The translations under genes were made by a program, and so were the position numbers. Under the pieces are notes generated by a model, which ran no database searches, had not been told where the DNA came from, and saw only the letters and a program-made list of their open reading frames with translations. From positions 1 through 64,000 of the forward strand of contig NZ_MAGP01000080.1 of assembly GCF_002926165.1 (NCBI RefSeq): a stretch of 64,000 nt of DNA, in the 5' to 3' direction. The stretch's first letter is position 1, and each line of letters begins with the position of its first letter. This document shows positions 25,441 to 34,482 of this stretch, piece by piece. The DNA comes from Micromonospora chalcea. Its GTDB lineage: Bacteria > Actinomycetota > Actinomycetes > Mycobacteriales > Micromonosporaceae.

Positions 25441-26880
25441 GTGGAGCCGAGAGCCTTCTACGTCGCCGGTCGCCCCGCCCACGGCGAGGACGAGCTGACA
25501 GTCACCCACCCGTACGACGGGCAGCCGGTGGGGCGTACCACGCTCGCCACGGCCGACCAGGTCGAAGCCGCAGTCGCGGGGGCCGCCCGGGTAGCAGCGG
25601 AGGCCGCGGCCCTGCCCGCGCACGCCCGCGCGGCCGCCCTCGACCACGTCTCCCGCCGGCTCGCCGAGCGGGCCGACGAGGTCGCCGCGCTGATCACCGC
25701 CGAGAACGGCAAGCCGGTCAAATGGGCCAAGGCCGAGGTGGGGCGCGCGGTCTCCACGTTCCGCTGGGCCGCCGAGGAGGCCCGCCGCTTCTCCGGCGAC
25801 CTGCAACGGCTCGACACCGACCCCGCCGCCACCGGCCGGATCGCCCTGGTCCGGCGGGTGCCGCGCGGGCCGGTGCTCGGCATCACGCCGTTCAACTTCC
25901 CGCTCAACCTGGTCGCCCACAAGGTCGCCCCGGCGCTCGCCGTCGGCACGCCGATCGTGGTCAAGCCGGCCCCGGCCACCCCGCTCACCGCGCTGCTGCT
26001 CGGCGAGATCGTGGCCGAGACGGACCTGCCCGAGGGCATGTTCTCGGTGCTGCCGCTACCGAACGAGCGCGCCGCCGAACTGGTCGCCGACCCGCGCCTG
26101 CCGGTCGTGTCGTTCACCGGCTCCGGGCCGGTCGGCGCGGCCATCCGCCGGGCCGCCCCGGACAAGCACGTCACGCTGGAACTCGGTGGCAACGCCGCGG
26201 CGGTCATCTGCGCGGACTGGTCGGCGGACGACGACCTGACGTTCGCCGCACAGCGCATCGCCACGTTCTCCAACTACCAGGCCGGGCAGTCCTGCATCGC
26301 GGTGCAGCGCGTCTACGTGCACGAACGGCTATACGACGGCTTCCTGCCCCGGCTCGTCGCGGCGGTACAGGCGCTGCGTACCGGCGACCCGCGCGCCGAG
26401 CTGACCGACGTCGGCCCGCTGGTGTCGGTCGAGGCGGCGCAGCGCGTCGAGACCTGGGTGGACGAGGCGGTCACCGCCGGCGCCGTTGTCGAGACCGGCG
26501 GGCGGCGCGACGGCGCGACCTACCCGCCCACAGTGCTCAGCGGCGTACCCGCCGACGCGAAGGTGTGCGCCGAGGAGGTGTTCGGACCGGTGCTGGTGGT
26601 CGCCCCGGTCGCGGACGACCGGGCCGCGTTCGCCGCCGTCAACGACTCCGCGTACGGCCTGCAGGCCGGCGTCTTCACCCACCGGCTCGACGTGGCGTTC
26701 GACGCCGCCCGCACGCTCGAAGTGGGCGGTGTGATCGTCGGGGACGTGCCGTCGTACCGGGCCGACCAGATGCCGTACGGCGGGATGAAGGGCTCCGGCG
26801 TCGGGCGGGAAGGGCTGCGCAGCGCGATGGACGACTACACCGAGCCGCGGGTGATGGTGCTGACGGGCGTGCCTCTCTGA
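25441..26880 (+). CDS. Aldehyde dehydrogenase, possible succinate-semialdehyde dehydrogenase
   Basis: 479 residues, GTG start. Motifs ITPFNFPLNLVAHKVAPA, FTGSGPVG, LELGGNAA and catalytic cysteine in AGQSCIAVQR (C285). The PFNFPLN form occurs in NADP-linked lactaldehyde, glyceraldehyde-3-phosphate and semialdehyde dehydrogenases. Because it is divergent from aminobutyraldehyde dehydrogenase and gabT, oxidation of succinate semialdehyde to succinate is a reasonable inference, but other aldehydes fit. It converges on the next minus-strand gene with a 10-base gap. Confidence 0.8.
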   Translation: MEPRAFYVAGRPAHGEDELTVTHPYDGQPVGRTTLATADQVEAAVAGAARVAAEAAALPAHARAAALDHVSRRLAERADEVAALITAENGKPVKWAKAEVGRAVSTFRWAAEEARRFSGDLQRLDTDPAATGRIALVRRVPRGPVLGITPFNFPLNLVAHKVAPALAVGTPIVVKPAPATPLTALLLGEIVAETDLPEGMFSVLPLPNERAAELVADPRLPVVSFTGSGPVGAAIRRAAPDKHVTLELGGNAAAVICADWSADDDLTFAAQRIATFSNYQAGQSCIAVQRVYVHERLYDGFLPRLVAAVQALRTGDPRAELTDVGPLVSVEAAQRVETWVDEAVTAGAVVETGGRRDGATYPPTVLSGVPADAKVCAEEVFGPVLVVAPVADDRAAFAAVNDSAYGLQAGVFTHRLDVAFDAARTLEVGGVIVGDVPSYRADQMPYGGMKGSGVGREGLRSAMDDYTEPRVMVLTGVPL

Positions 26881-26890
26881 TCGCTCGGCC

Positions 26891-28126
26891 TCACCAGGTG
26901 CCGTCGTCGCGGACCCGGGCGGGGGCGCGGCCGAGCAGCAGGGTGGTGAGGGCGGCGTCGATGTCGGCGCCGAGGAACCACTCGCCGGCCTGGTCGAGGG
27001 CGAAGATCCGGCCGTGCTCGTCGACGGCGAGGATGCTCTCCTGACGTTCGCTGCCGAGCGGGAAGAGGCGCGCGCCGATGACCGCGCCGAAGTCGGCGAG
27101 AGAGTCGGCGCTGTGCGCCACCTTTCGCGGTCGTATCTCGAAGCGCGAGATCCACACCGCTTCGCCCGGACCCTGGCGCGCGGTCACCAGGCCGGGAAAG
27201 GCGGTGAGTGTCGCCAGCGCGGCGGGGAAGGGGGCATGGGTGTGCTTGGTGCCGCTGACCTCGGTGACCTTACGGACCGAGGTGGTGGCGGAGACCTCGT
27301 CGCCGAAGTGCGGGCGCCAACCGGCGATCACCAGCGCGTTCGCGACCTCGGTGGGAAACCGGCCGGGCTCGGGGGGTGTCTGTGGCTCGGACTGCCATTC
27401 CTCGGCGTAGGCCAGTTCCGGCCAGGGAAGCACGTTGACGTGCACGAGGAATCTGATGCACGACTCGCAGCGGAGGTCGGCCGGACCACCCGCCGGGTCA
27501 CCGGGCTCGCGCACCCGGAAGCTCTCGATCCGGCTGGTGCCGAGCAGGTCGCGGGCGTCCTCGATGGTCAGTGGCGGCAGACCCTCGGCGGCCCGGCGGT
27601 GGTCGTGCTCGTACAGCGCGTCGGAGACCACGATCATCTCGGCGTGCCGCTCGCCGCCCCGCACCAGATGGCCCGGGGTCAGGTCGTCCAGGTAGGACTG
27701 CACCAGCGGATGGTGCCGGACCTCGACATCTCCTTTGGCACCCTGCGCGACGTGCCGGCGGCCGTCGAGCGTGAGGTGCGCCGTCGCGCCCGGCGTGGGC
27801 AGCCGGGTCAACTCGCGCAGCAGTTGGGCGGCCGGGTCGACGGCGCGCGGCGCACGGGGTTCATCGGGCCGCTGCTGCCGGTACAACGCCTCGACCGCCG
27901 GCGCCGGAATCCGCGGCCAGGTGGAGACCTCGCCGGTCTCCTTGTCGATGACTGTGGTCGGCAGGTCGCCGGGCAGCGCCCGGGCATCGGCGGACACAGT
28001 GGACAACACCACGTAGCCCAGGTCGAACTCCTCGACCACCGGCGTGCAGGGAAAACCGAGGCGGTCGGAGTCCCGCCGGGCCCATACCGAGGCGATCTGC
28101 TCGGCCTGCTGTCGCTCGATCACCAC
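26891..28126 (-). CDS. Multidomain YrhB-like / YwqJ deaminase-like / SUKH-3-like protein
   Basis: 411 residues in three parts. Residues about 1-85 resemble YrhB/Imm35 immunity domains (GFPCTPVVEEFDLGYVV, PTTVIDKETGEVSTWPR). Residues about 120-240 carry a YwqJ-type deaminase zinc signature: HAE at 161-163 and CESC at 220-223. Residues about 250-411 match SUKH-3 immunity proteins (FELRP-like strand, LFPLGSERQESILAVDEHGRIF). It is divergent from the toxin operon by 78 bases. It may protect against toxins, deaminate a nucleic acid base, or be a processed effector. The domain calls are by eye. Confidence 0.65.
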   Translation of the reverse strand: MVIERQQAEQIASVWARRDSDRLGFPCTPVVEEFDLGYVVLSTVSADARALPGDLPTTVIDKETGEVSTWPRIPAPAVEALYRQQRPDEPRAPRAVDPAAQLLRELTRLPTPGATAHLTLDGRRHVAQGAKGDVEVRHHPLVQSYLDDLTPGHLVRGGERHAEMIVVSDALYEHDHRRAAEGLPPLTIEDARDLLGTSRIESFRVREPGDPAGGPADLRCESCIRFLVHVNVLPWPELAYAEEWQSEPQTPPEPGRFPTEVANALVIAGWRPHFGDEVSATTSVRKVTEVSGTKHTHAPFPAALATLTAFPGLVTARQGPGEAVWISRFEIRPRKVAHSADSLADFGAVIGARLFPLGSERQESILAVDEHGRIFALDQAGEWFLGADIDAALTTLLLGRAPARVRDDGTW

Positions 28127-28142
28127 TTGAAATTACCGGACC

Positions 28143-28157
28143 CCACGGATTTCGTGG
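28143..28157. promoter_or_regulatory. Small inverted repeat with -10 box in divergent toxin-locus promoter region
   Basis: CCACG (28143-28147) and CGTGG (28153-28157) flank five bases, and TATGGT (28164-28169) follows as a possible -10 for the rightward toxin operon. A candidate control site for the divergent genes; weak evidence. Confidence 0.25.
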
Positions 28158-28204
28158 CACCCGGTATGGTCGGGCCTACCCACGGTGACGGAAGGGGTGT
28201 GGCG

Positions 28205-28618
28205 GTGGCCGAGAGTGCGGACCGGGATGCGAACCGTGCACTACGCGCGCGATTCGACGAGGTGTACGGCCAGTACCAGCGGTTGCGGTCCGGTCTGGAC
28301 GAACTTCAGGTCAAACTGGCCGAGCTGCGGGTCACCGAACGCTCCGACGACGGTCAGGTGACCGCTGTGGTCGGCGCGCGAGGCGAGCTGATCAGCGTCG
28401 AGGTGAGCCCTGCCGTCTTCCGGGACCGGGATGCCGGAGGGCTGAGCCGGAAGATCACCGAGACCGTGCTGCGCGCCTCCACGGCCGCTGTCACCGCCAC
28501 CCGTGAGCTGGTCTCCGGCTATCTGCCCCCGGGTTCACCGTCGGTCGAGTTCCTGCGTACCAATGACTTCGGCGCGCTGCTCGGCCGGGCCGACGCCGTG
28601 CTGGCACGCGGCGAGTGA
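28205..28618 (+). CDS. YbaB/EbfC-like small protein of a secretion/toxin locus
   Basis: About 137 residues. An N-terminal coiled helix (RARFDEVYGQYQRLRSGLDELQVKLAEL) leads into a strand-rich core with GELISVEVSPAVF, the pattern of YbaB/EbfC DNA-binding proteins. In actinobacteria YbaB-like genes often precede WXG100 and large toxin genes, as here. GTG at 28205 has GGAAGGGG seven bases upstream; GTG at 28199 is too close to it. Role in the toxin locus, perhaps chaperone-like or DNA-binding, is unknown. Confidence 0.7.
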   Translation: MAESADRDANRALRARFDEVYGQYQRLRSGLDELQVKLAELRVTERSDDGQVTAVVGARGELISVEVSPAVFRDRDAGGLSRKITETVLRASTAAVTATRELVSGYLPPGSPSVEFLRTNDFGALLGRADAVLARGE

Positions 28619-28621
28619 CAG

Positions 28622-28978
28622 GTGGCCGGGGGAGAGATCTGGCTGGACCCGGACCGGGCCCGGCGCGGCGGCGCCGACCTGACCCTGTCCGGTAAGGCGA
28701 TGAGCGCGGCCCGGCGGGAGACTGGCGACCCGATCGTGGCCGCGAGCGACCAGCGACCCTGGGGCCGCGACGACATCGGCGCCGCCTTCGACAAGCACTA
28801 CCAGGGCTACGCCGAGACGCTGCTGCGGGCGTGGGAACAACTCGGCCGGTCGCTGGAGGTCCTCGGGTCGGACGTCGTCCGCTCGGTCGCGGCCACCGTG
28901 GAGACGGACCTGAGCAACGCCCGTGACCTCGGAAAGATCCCCCAGCAGGGCCACAACCCGCGTCGGCCCTGGCGCTGA
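28622..28978 (+). CDS. WXG100-like small protein, type VII secretion-associated
   Basis: 118 residues, starting four bases after the YbaB-like stop. It is predicted largely helical, with a conserved turn-like segment ([19 protein letters not shown]) in place of a strict WXG, as in WXG100-like targets of ESX/type VII secretion. It sits 18 bases before the large toxin, so it probably pairs with the toxin's N-terminal domain during export. No ESX core component is encoded in this window. Confidence 0.7.
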   Translation: MAGGEIWLDPDRARRGGADLTLSGKAMSAARRETGDPIVAASDQRPWGRDDIGAAFDKHYQGYAETLLRAWEQLGRSLEVLGSDVVRSVAATVETDLSNARDLGKIPQQGHNPRRPWR

Positions 28979-28996
28979 CCACCGGAGGATCCGCGC

Positions 28997-31900
28997 GTGA
29001 GCATGCTGCCCAGCCCGATCCCGCACCCGCTCGACTTCTGCCCGTGGGACGTGCCCGGCTGGGTCTACGAAGCGCTCGACTGGGTCGTGGGCGTCGAGTG
29101 GCCGGAGGGCAACGAGCGCTCCGTCTGGGACCTGGCCGACCAGTGGTACGGCGTCGCGGGCGTCCTGACCGGTCCGCGCGACGACGCCACCGCCGCCGCC
29201 GGTGAGGTGAAGAGCGGATACGGCGGCGTCGGCCTGGTCGCCGGCGCGTTCGACAGGGCCTGGCACAAGCTCGCCGAAGGTGAGGATGCGCCGCTGCACG
29301 TCCTCGTGGCGGCCACCGACGAGTTGGGCCGGCTGGTCGACTCCTGCGGCTGCGACATCGAGGGCGCGAAGCTCGAAGCCTGGATCGAGCTGGGCATCCT
29401 GGTGGTGGAACTGCTGGCCCTGGCGGTGGCCGCCGTGCTCACTCTGGGCGCCGCCTCCCCGGCGGCCGCCGCCGCGATCACCGCGACGAGGGTCGTCGTC
29501 CAGCAGATCTTCAAGCGCCTGGTGGCCCAGCTCGCCCGCAAGGCGGTCAAGCAGGGGCTCAAGGAGGCGGGTGAGCGGGCCGCGAAGGAGGCGGCGAAGG
29601 CCGGTGCCCGTGGACTGGCCCGACGGGCGGCGCTCGGCGGCCTGGTGGAGGCCGGTCAGGAAGCGGGTACCAACCTCGCGACGCAGGCGTATCAGAACAC
29701 CACCGGCCGACGTGACGGCCTGGACCTGACCGACGTGAGCACGTCGGCTCTCGGCGGCTTCGCCGGTGGGGCGGTCGCGCCGCTCGCGGGTCTGGGCCGT
29801 CATGCGAGCGGGCGGTTCGCCGAGATCGGCGAGCGGTTCGGCCGGGAGATGGCCGGGGAGACTCTGGCCGAGACCGCGGCCGGATTGGCCACCGGTCACG
29901 GCCCGTCGCTGGAGGATCTCGCGCGCGCCGCGGCGTCCGGCGCGACCGGCTCCGCCACCGGCCAGACCGACTCCGCGCTGCAACGCCGCCTCGACGGGCA
30001 GTTGAGCGGGCTGACCGTTCCGCCGGTCGGGCTGGACGTGCCACCCGTCGGCGACCCCGTCGGGCTCATCCCGGCCCAGCGGGTCGCCGAGCCGCGGGTC
30101 CAGGGCGGCGAAGCGGTGGCGGGCCAGGTCTCCCCGACACCCGCACCCGTCCCACCGCACGCTGCCGCCGCTCACCCGCTGGCGGTTGACCCGCCACGTC
30201 CGGCGCCGGAGACGGCGACGCCGCCGGTGGCCGCTGCCACCCCACCGGACCTGACGCGGCTATCGGTCGCTTCCAGCCCCACGTTGTCCTCGGTGATCAC
30301 GGATGTGCCCGTCGCGTCCCCTGCCGAGCAGGTCGACCCGCGAACCGGCACGGGTTACCCGCCCCTGGTGCCCGGCAGCAACTCCCCGCCGCCATCGACT
30401 CCGGTCCAGGCGGCAGCGGGACCGGCCACGCTGTCCCCATCGATCGGGGAGCACCCGCAGTCGGCGGCGCCACCACTGTCGGACCGGACTGCCCCCGACG
30501 TCGGGCACCCCGCACCGTTGAGCGCCCCGCCGCCACAGCCGCAGTCCGCCTCACCCCAGGGGCCGCTCGGGCCGGACCCCCGCCCGACGCCGAACCCGCG
30601 CTTTCCGCTGCTGGAGTCCCTGGCGCCGCCTCGGCCCGCCATCGATCCGCCGCCATCCAACCCCGGCCCGGTCGACCCGCCGCCTCCCGACCTACGGACC
30701 ATCCAGGAGCGCGCCGCGCGCCTCGCGGCCGACCGGGAGTCGTTCGACCGGCGCCGCTACCACGGTTACCTGCAGGCCCAGCGGACGTGGTTCGAGGATC
30801 GCCGACGTCAGACCAGGGCCGACTGGCTGCACGAGCGTGCCGCCTATCACGAGGAACGGGCCAGCGACTGGGCCGCGCAGGCGATGGAACTGCGTCGCAC
30901 CGGGCGGACGCTGGCGGCGCAACGATGGCACCGCGAAGCGCACGAGGCGGATCTCGAGGCGGCCGACCTGCGCGAGGAGGCTCGGCAGGTCCTCGCCGGG
31001 CGACTCGTGCCGGAGCAGGTGATGGTCGAGGACGACCTCGACTTCTACCGGATCAACGACGACGTGGCGGACCTGGCCGTCGGCGCGGTCGAGACGGCCG
31101 ACCATTCCGCGCTCACCGGCCACGGCCACCCCGAACCGATCGACAGGTCCCGGCCCTACGGCCGCCGTGGAGGGCTCCGGCCACCGCTCGCGCTGCATCA
31201 GACCGACCTGGAACGGCAGATGCCCCGCAACCCGGACGGCAGCGTCGCGCGTACCGCCGATCCCCGGCGTGGCGGATGGTTCCGCCTGGCGAACGACGGC
31301 GGACCGGCGGCGGACGCGACCCGGGGCATCAACTGCCTCGACTGCACCCTGTCGCTGTTCGAGACATGGGTCCACGGACGGCCGCGGGTCGCCGCTCCGC
31401 GTACGTTCGACGGCTACCTCGGCGGTGACGTGCTCCGCCCAGTGGGCGGCGAGGCGGACGGACCGCTGCGGGTCGAGCAGACCACTGGCGGCCGGTTCCA
31501 GAACCTGTGCCCGGTCGACCGGCCCGGCATCACCGGCCCGCAGCGCCAGTGGCTGGTGGATCGCGGCTACCGCGACCTGTACGCGCAGTTGGCGTCGGGC
31601 GGCCACGGCAGCTATGCCTTCCTCATCACCAGCTTCGAGGGTGGCGGATCGCACGCCTGGGTGGCGTTGAACCAGAACGGCACGATCCTCTTCCTCGACC
31701 CGCAGTCGGGCGCCGTCGCCGACCGGCCGCTCTACCACCACAGCGGTCGCCCGTTCGAGGGCAACGTGGTCGGTGTCGACGCGCTGGTGCTCGGCCCTGA
31801 CGGACGGCCGATGCCGCTCACCGGCCGCCCGCCCGGCACGTTCAACGTCCTGCCCGAGCCCTTGCCCCGCCCGGCGCCGCCACGCCTGCCCGAGCCGCCG

Positions 31901-33211
31901 CCGGCCGACGACGGGAACGCGCCGGACTTCAATCACGTCCACCTGCTCGGCGAGTCCACCACTTTCCACACCCGAGCGGACGCACCCCCGCCGGGCAACG
32001 CGCCGCCCGTCGAGCCGCAACCCGACCGGGTACGCGAGGAACACCGGCAGGCGCACGCCGACCGGATCGCCGGCGGGCTCTACGTACGCGACGTGCTCGC
32101 CGAGAGCGGAAGCCTCGACGCGGCCTTCGCCGCCGGGGTGACACCCGTGGAGCTGGCGCAGGCCGCCGACGCGCCGACGCTGCGGCGGCTCGCACCCGGG
32201 CTGGACGATGCCGCAGCGGCCGACCTCAGCCGGTTGTTCGCCGACCCGCGCGTGCAACGGATGCTCGACCAGAGCTGGGAGGCGCCGCCGCGACGGGAGG
32301 AGTTGCTGGCCGAGACGCTGGTACGGCAGCTCGCCGAGCGGCCCGACCTGGTCCGGATGATCCTGGCGACACCGGAACTCGCGAACTCGCTGACCGCGCG
32401 ACCGCTGACCCTGCATCACCTGGCCAGCCACCAGCAGGCCATCGACGTGCTCGGCGAGGTCATCAACGACATAGCCGTCCGCGGGGCCGAGGCGGTGATC
32501 GCGCCCGAGCCACTGAAACCCCACTCGACGCCTGTCAGCCAAGCCCAGCGTCAACTCACCAGTTCGGTAGCAGCGCGCAGTCAGTCGACACTGCAGCTCG
32601 GATTCGATGAGACGCGACGCCATGATGAGGTGTATCGCCTCGCATACATCGACCGGCTCTATGCAGATGCGGCGGTCGCCCAGGAACAGTTGAACACACT
32701 CGCCGTCAAGCTCGCTGCGGACGAGGGCAGGCCCGACTGGAGAAGCGAGCCCAAGAGCCGGGAGCGGGTTCTCGACAAGCTGGAGGCTGAGTACGGGTAT
32801 GACGCGTCGCAGCTCAAGGACTTGGCTGCGGCCAAAGTGCAGTTCCATACCCTCGACGCGGTCTACCAGGCGCTTGGACGCCTTGAAGCCGATCCAGAGA
32901 TCGTGATCCTGCACATAAAGGACCGCTTCCTTAAGCCGCAGGCCAGCGGTTACCGAGACATACTGCTGAATCTCGGAATGCCGAACGGTCATGTGGCAGA
33001 GCTTCGGCTGCACCTGGTGTCGCTCGACGACGTCGCAGAGTGGGAGCATGCGCTGTACGAGATCCGACGCGATCTGGAAGCGGTGGCTGAGATCGAGGGC
33101 AGGTCGTTGACGCAGGGTGAACGCGCTATACGTGATGGACTTCTCCGGAGAGCGCAGAGTGCCTACTGGGGCAAGGTGCAGGAAAGTCTTGGGGAGGAAT
33201 CACCGCGATGA
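28997..33211 (+). CDS. Large polymorphic toxin: glutamine deamidase domain plus RelA/SpoT-like tip
   Basis: 1404 residues, GTG start. Residues about 1-115 resemble the CpnT-type N-terminal domain of exported actinobacterial toxins. About 125-330 is alanine-rich with a hydrophobic stretch, 335-575 is a proline-rich linker, and 575-680 is charged and helical. About 740-960 is a papain-fold glutamine deamidase toxin domain: NCLDC (C780), H886 in HAW, and D901/Q903 in DPQ form the likely catalytic set. The last 210 residues resemble RelA/SpoT-like synthetase toxins: KDRF (K1308) and SGYRD (Y1319, R1320), then an AELRLH strand and AEWEHALYE. The tip is visibly lower in G+C. The next gene overlaps by four bases and is the probable immunity gene. 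Two toxin activities in one protein is inference. Confidence 0.75.
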   Translation: MSMLPSPIPHPLDFCPWDVPGWVYEALDWVVGVEWPEGNERSVWDLADQWYGVAGVLTGPRDDATAAAGEVKSGYGGVGLVAGAFDRAWHKLAEGEDAPLHVLVAATDELGRLVDSCGCDIEGAKLEAWIELGILVVELLALAVAAVLTLGAASPAAAAAITATRVVVQQIFKRLVAQLARKAVKQGLKEAGERAAKEAAKAGARGLARRAALGGLVEAGQEAGTNLATQAYQNTTGRRDGLDLTDVSTSALGGFAGGAVAPLAGLGRHASGRFAEIGERFGREMAGETLAETAAGLATGHGPSLEDLARAAASGATGSATGQTDSALQRRLDGQLSGLTVPPVGLDVPPVGDPVGLIPAQRVAEPRVQGGEAVAGQVSPTPAPVPPHAAAAHPLAVDPPRPAPETATPPVAAATPPDLTRLSVASSPTLSSVITDVPVASPAEQVDPRTGTGYPPLVPGSNSPPPSTPVQAAAGPATLSPSIGEHPQSAAPPLSDRTAPDVGHPAPLSAPPPQPQSASPQGPLGPDPRPTPNPRFPLLESLAPPRPAIDPPPSNPGPVDPPPPDLRTIQERAARLAADRESFDRRRYHGYLQAQRTWFEDRRRQTRADWLHERAAYHEERASDWAAQAMELRRTGRTLAAQRWHREAHEADLEAADLREEARQVLAGRLVPEQVMVEDDLDFYRINDDVADLAVGAVETADHSALTGHGHPEPIDRSRPYGRRGGLRPPLALHQTDLERQMPRNPDGSVARTADPRRGGWFRLANDGGPAADATRGINCLDCTLSLFETWVHGRPRVAAPRTFDGYLGGDVLRPVGGEADGPLRVEQTTGGRFQNLCPVDRPGITGPQRQWLVDRGYRDLYAQLASGGHGSYAFLITSFEGGGSHAWVALNQNGTILFLDPQSGAVADRPLYHHSGRPFEGNVVGVDALVLGPDGRPMPLTGRPPGTFNVLPEPLPRPAPPRLPEPPPADDGNAPDFNHVHLLGESTTFHTRADAPPPGNAPPVEPQPDRVREEHRQAHADRIAGGLYVRDVLAESGSLDAAFAAGVTPVELAQAADAPTLRRLAPGLDDAAAADLSRLFADPRVQRMLDQSWEAPPRREELLAETLVRQLAERPDLVRMILATPELANSLTARPLTLHHLASHQQAIDVLGEVINDIAVRGAEAVIAPEPLKPHSTPVSQAQRQLTSSVAARSQSTLQLGFDETRRHDEVYRLAYIDRLYADAAVAQEQLNTLAVKLAADEGRPDWRSEPKSRERVLDKLEAEYGYDASQLKDLAAAKVQFHTLDAVYQALGRLEADPEIVILHIKDRFLKPQASGYRDILLNLGMPNGHVAELRLHLVSLDDVAEWEHALYEIRRDLEAVAEIEGRSLTQGERAIRDGLLRRAQSAYWGKVQESLGEESPR

Positions 33212-33651
33212 GGCAGGTGGAGGGCTTGCAGCTGCCGAAGTTCTTCGACTACTACCACTCTCCCCTGAAGCTTGTAGCCACCCCCGACGGCGGCGTAGCG
33301 GGCTGGATCCTGTTCAAGGACACCGGAGGCTGGCGCGAGGCCAACAATCTCATCGACAAGGTGCTTTTCGTCGGCGGCGACGAGATCAATGAGATATCGC
33401 GAGATGAGTTCATTCAGCTCACTGAGCATGAACGGGGCCGTTATCTGAGTGGTGACGGTCCGATCTTCGCTCTCTACGAGACCGTTCGGGCAATCCAGGA
33501 CACGCTACGGGAGGAGCGTCGGTATCCGACGCCCCAGGAGCAGGCGTTGATCAGGGGAGTCAGGCGGCGGACCTTCGTGATGTTCGAGGAGCAGCTCCAG
33601 CAGGCCGGTGACCCCGCCGCCGACCCCACCATCGCCGCCACCCCCTCCTGA
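33208..33651 (+). CDS. Probable cognate immunity protein
   Basis: 147 residues; ATG overlaps the toxin stop (ATGA). No family recognised. It is acidic in the middle and helical towards the C-terminus (ETVRAIQDTLREERR). Its base composition is lower in G+C than surrounding core genes, like the toxin tip before it, suggesting the two arrived together. Position right after a polymorphic toxin tip is the standard place for its antidote; the function is inferred from that alone. Confidence 0.6.
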   Translation: MRQVEGLQLPKFFDYYHSPLKLVATPDGGVAGWILFKDTGGWREANNLIDKVLFVGGDEINEISRDEFIQLTEHERGRYLSGDGPIFALYETVRAIQDTLREERRYPTPQEQALIRGVRRRTFVMFEEQLQQAGDPAADPTIAATPS

Positions 33652-33657
33652 CACGCC

Positions 33658-34377
33658 ATGTCCGTCGACGAAGATCCGGCCGTGCCGTACGTGCCGTCCG
33701 CCGACGCGACGGAGGCGAGGCGCGTACAGGAGGAGCTGCGGTCGCGGGTGGACCTGGTGGGGCCCGGTCCCGCCGCGCCCGCGACGGTGGCCGGCCTGGA
33801 CGTGGCGTACGCGCAGGACGGTGATTTGCTCGCCGCCGCTGTCACGGTGCTGGACGCAGTCAGCCTCGCCGTGGTGGACGAGGCGGTGTGCGTGGGGCGG
33901 CCCGCCTTTCCGTACGTGCCGGGGCTGTTCGCCTTCCGGGAGATGCCGGCGCTGCTGGCCGCGTTGGGCCGGCTGACCGTCCGCCCGGAGCTGCTGGTGT
34001 GCGACGGGCACGGGCTGGCGCACCCGCGCCGGTTCGGGCTGGCCTGCCATCTGGGTCTGGTGACCGGGCTGCCCGCGATCGGCGTGGGGAAGACGCCGCT
34101 CGTCGGCTCGTGGACCGGGCCGGGCCCCGAGCGTGGTGACAGCGCCGACCTGTGTGACGAGGGCGACGTGGTCGGGCGGGTGCTGCGTACCCGGGAGGGC
34201 GTCCGGCCGGTCTTCGTCAGCGTCGGGCACCGGATGGGGTTGGACAACGCGGTCGAACGGGTATTGGCACTGACGCCCCGGTACCGGCTGCCGGAGACGA
34301 CCCGGACGGCCGACCAACTGTGCCGCCGGGCGCTCGCCTCGGCCGTCGTCTCCGGCTGTGACCTGGACCGGCGGTGA
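33658..34377 (+). CDS. nfi: Endonuclease V (deoxyinosine 3' endonuclease)
   Basis: 239 residues. Family motifs are in order: AGLDVAY with catalytic D48, FPYVPGLFAFRE with the catalytic glutamate, LLVCDGHGLAHPRRFG, and GVGKTPLVG. Endonuclease V nicks DNA one base 3' of deoxyinosine, starting repair of deaminated adenine. It starts seven bases after the immunity gene but has the high G+C of the core, so it marks the right border of the toxin locus. An RNA-directed activity on inosine is possible. Confidence 0.93.
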   Translation: MSVDEDPAVPYVPSADATEARRVQEELRSRVDLVGPGPAAPATVAGLDVAYAQDGDLLAAAVTVLDAVSLAVVDEAVCVGRPAFPYVPGLFAFREMPALLAALGRLTVRPELLVCDGHGLAHPRRFGLACHLGLVTGLPAIGVGKTPLVGSWTGPGPERGDSADLCDEGDVVGRVLRTREGVRPVFVSVGHRMGLDNAVERVLALTPRYRLPETTRTADQLCRRALASAVVSGCDLDRR

Positions 34378-34482
34378 TCGCGTGGCGCGGCACACATGTG
34401 GCGTGGTCGATGCGGAGGTGCCCTCCGGGCCCGGTAGTAACCTGACCGGCGGATCCGGTCCGGACGCAACGGTGAGGTGGGG

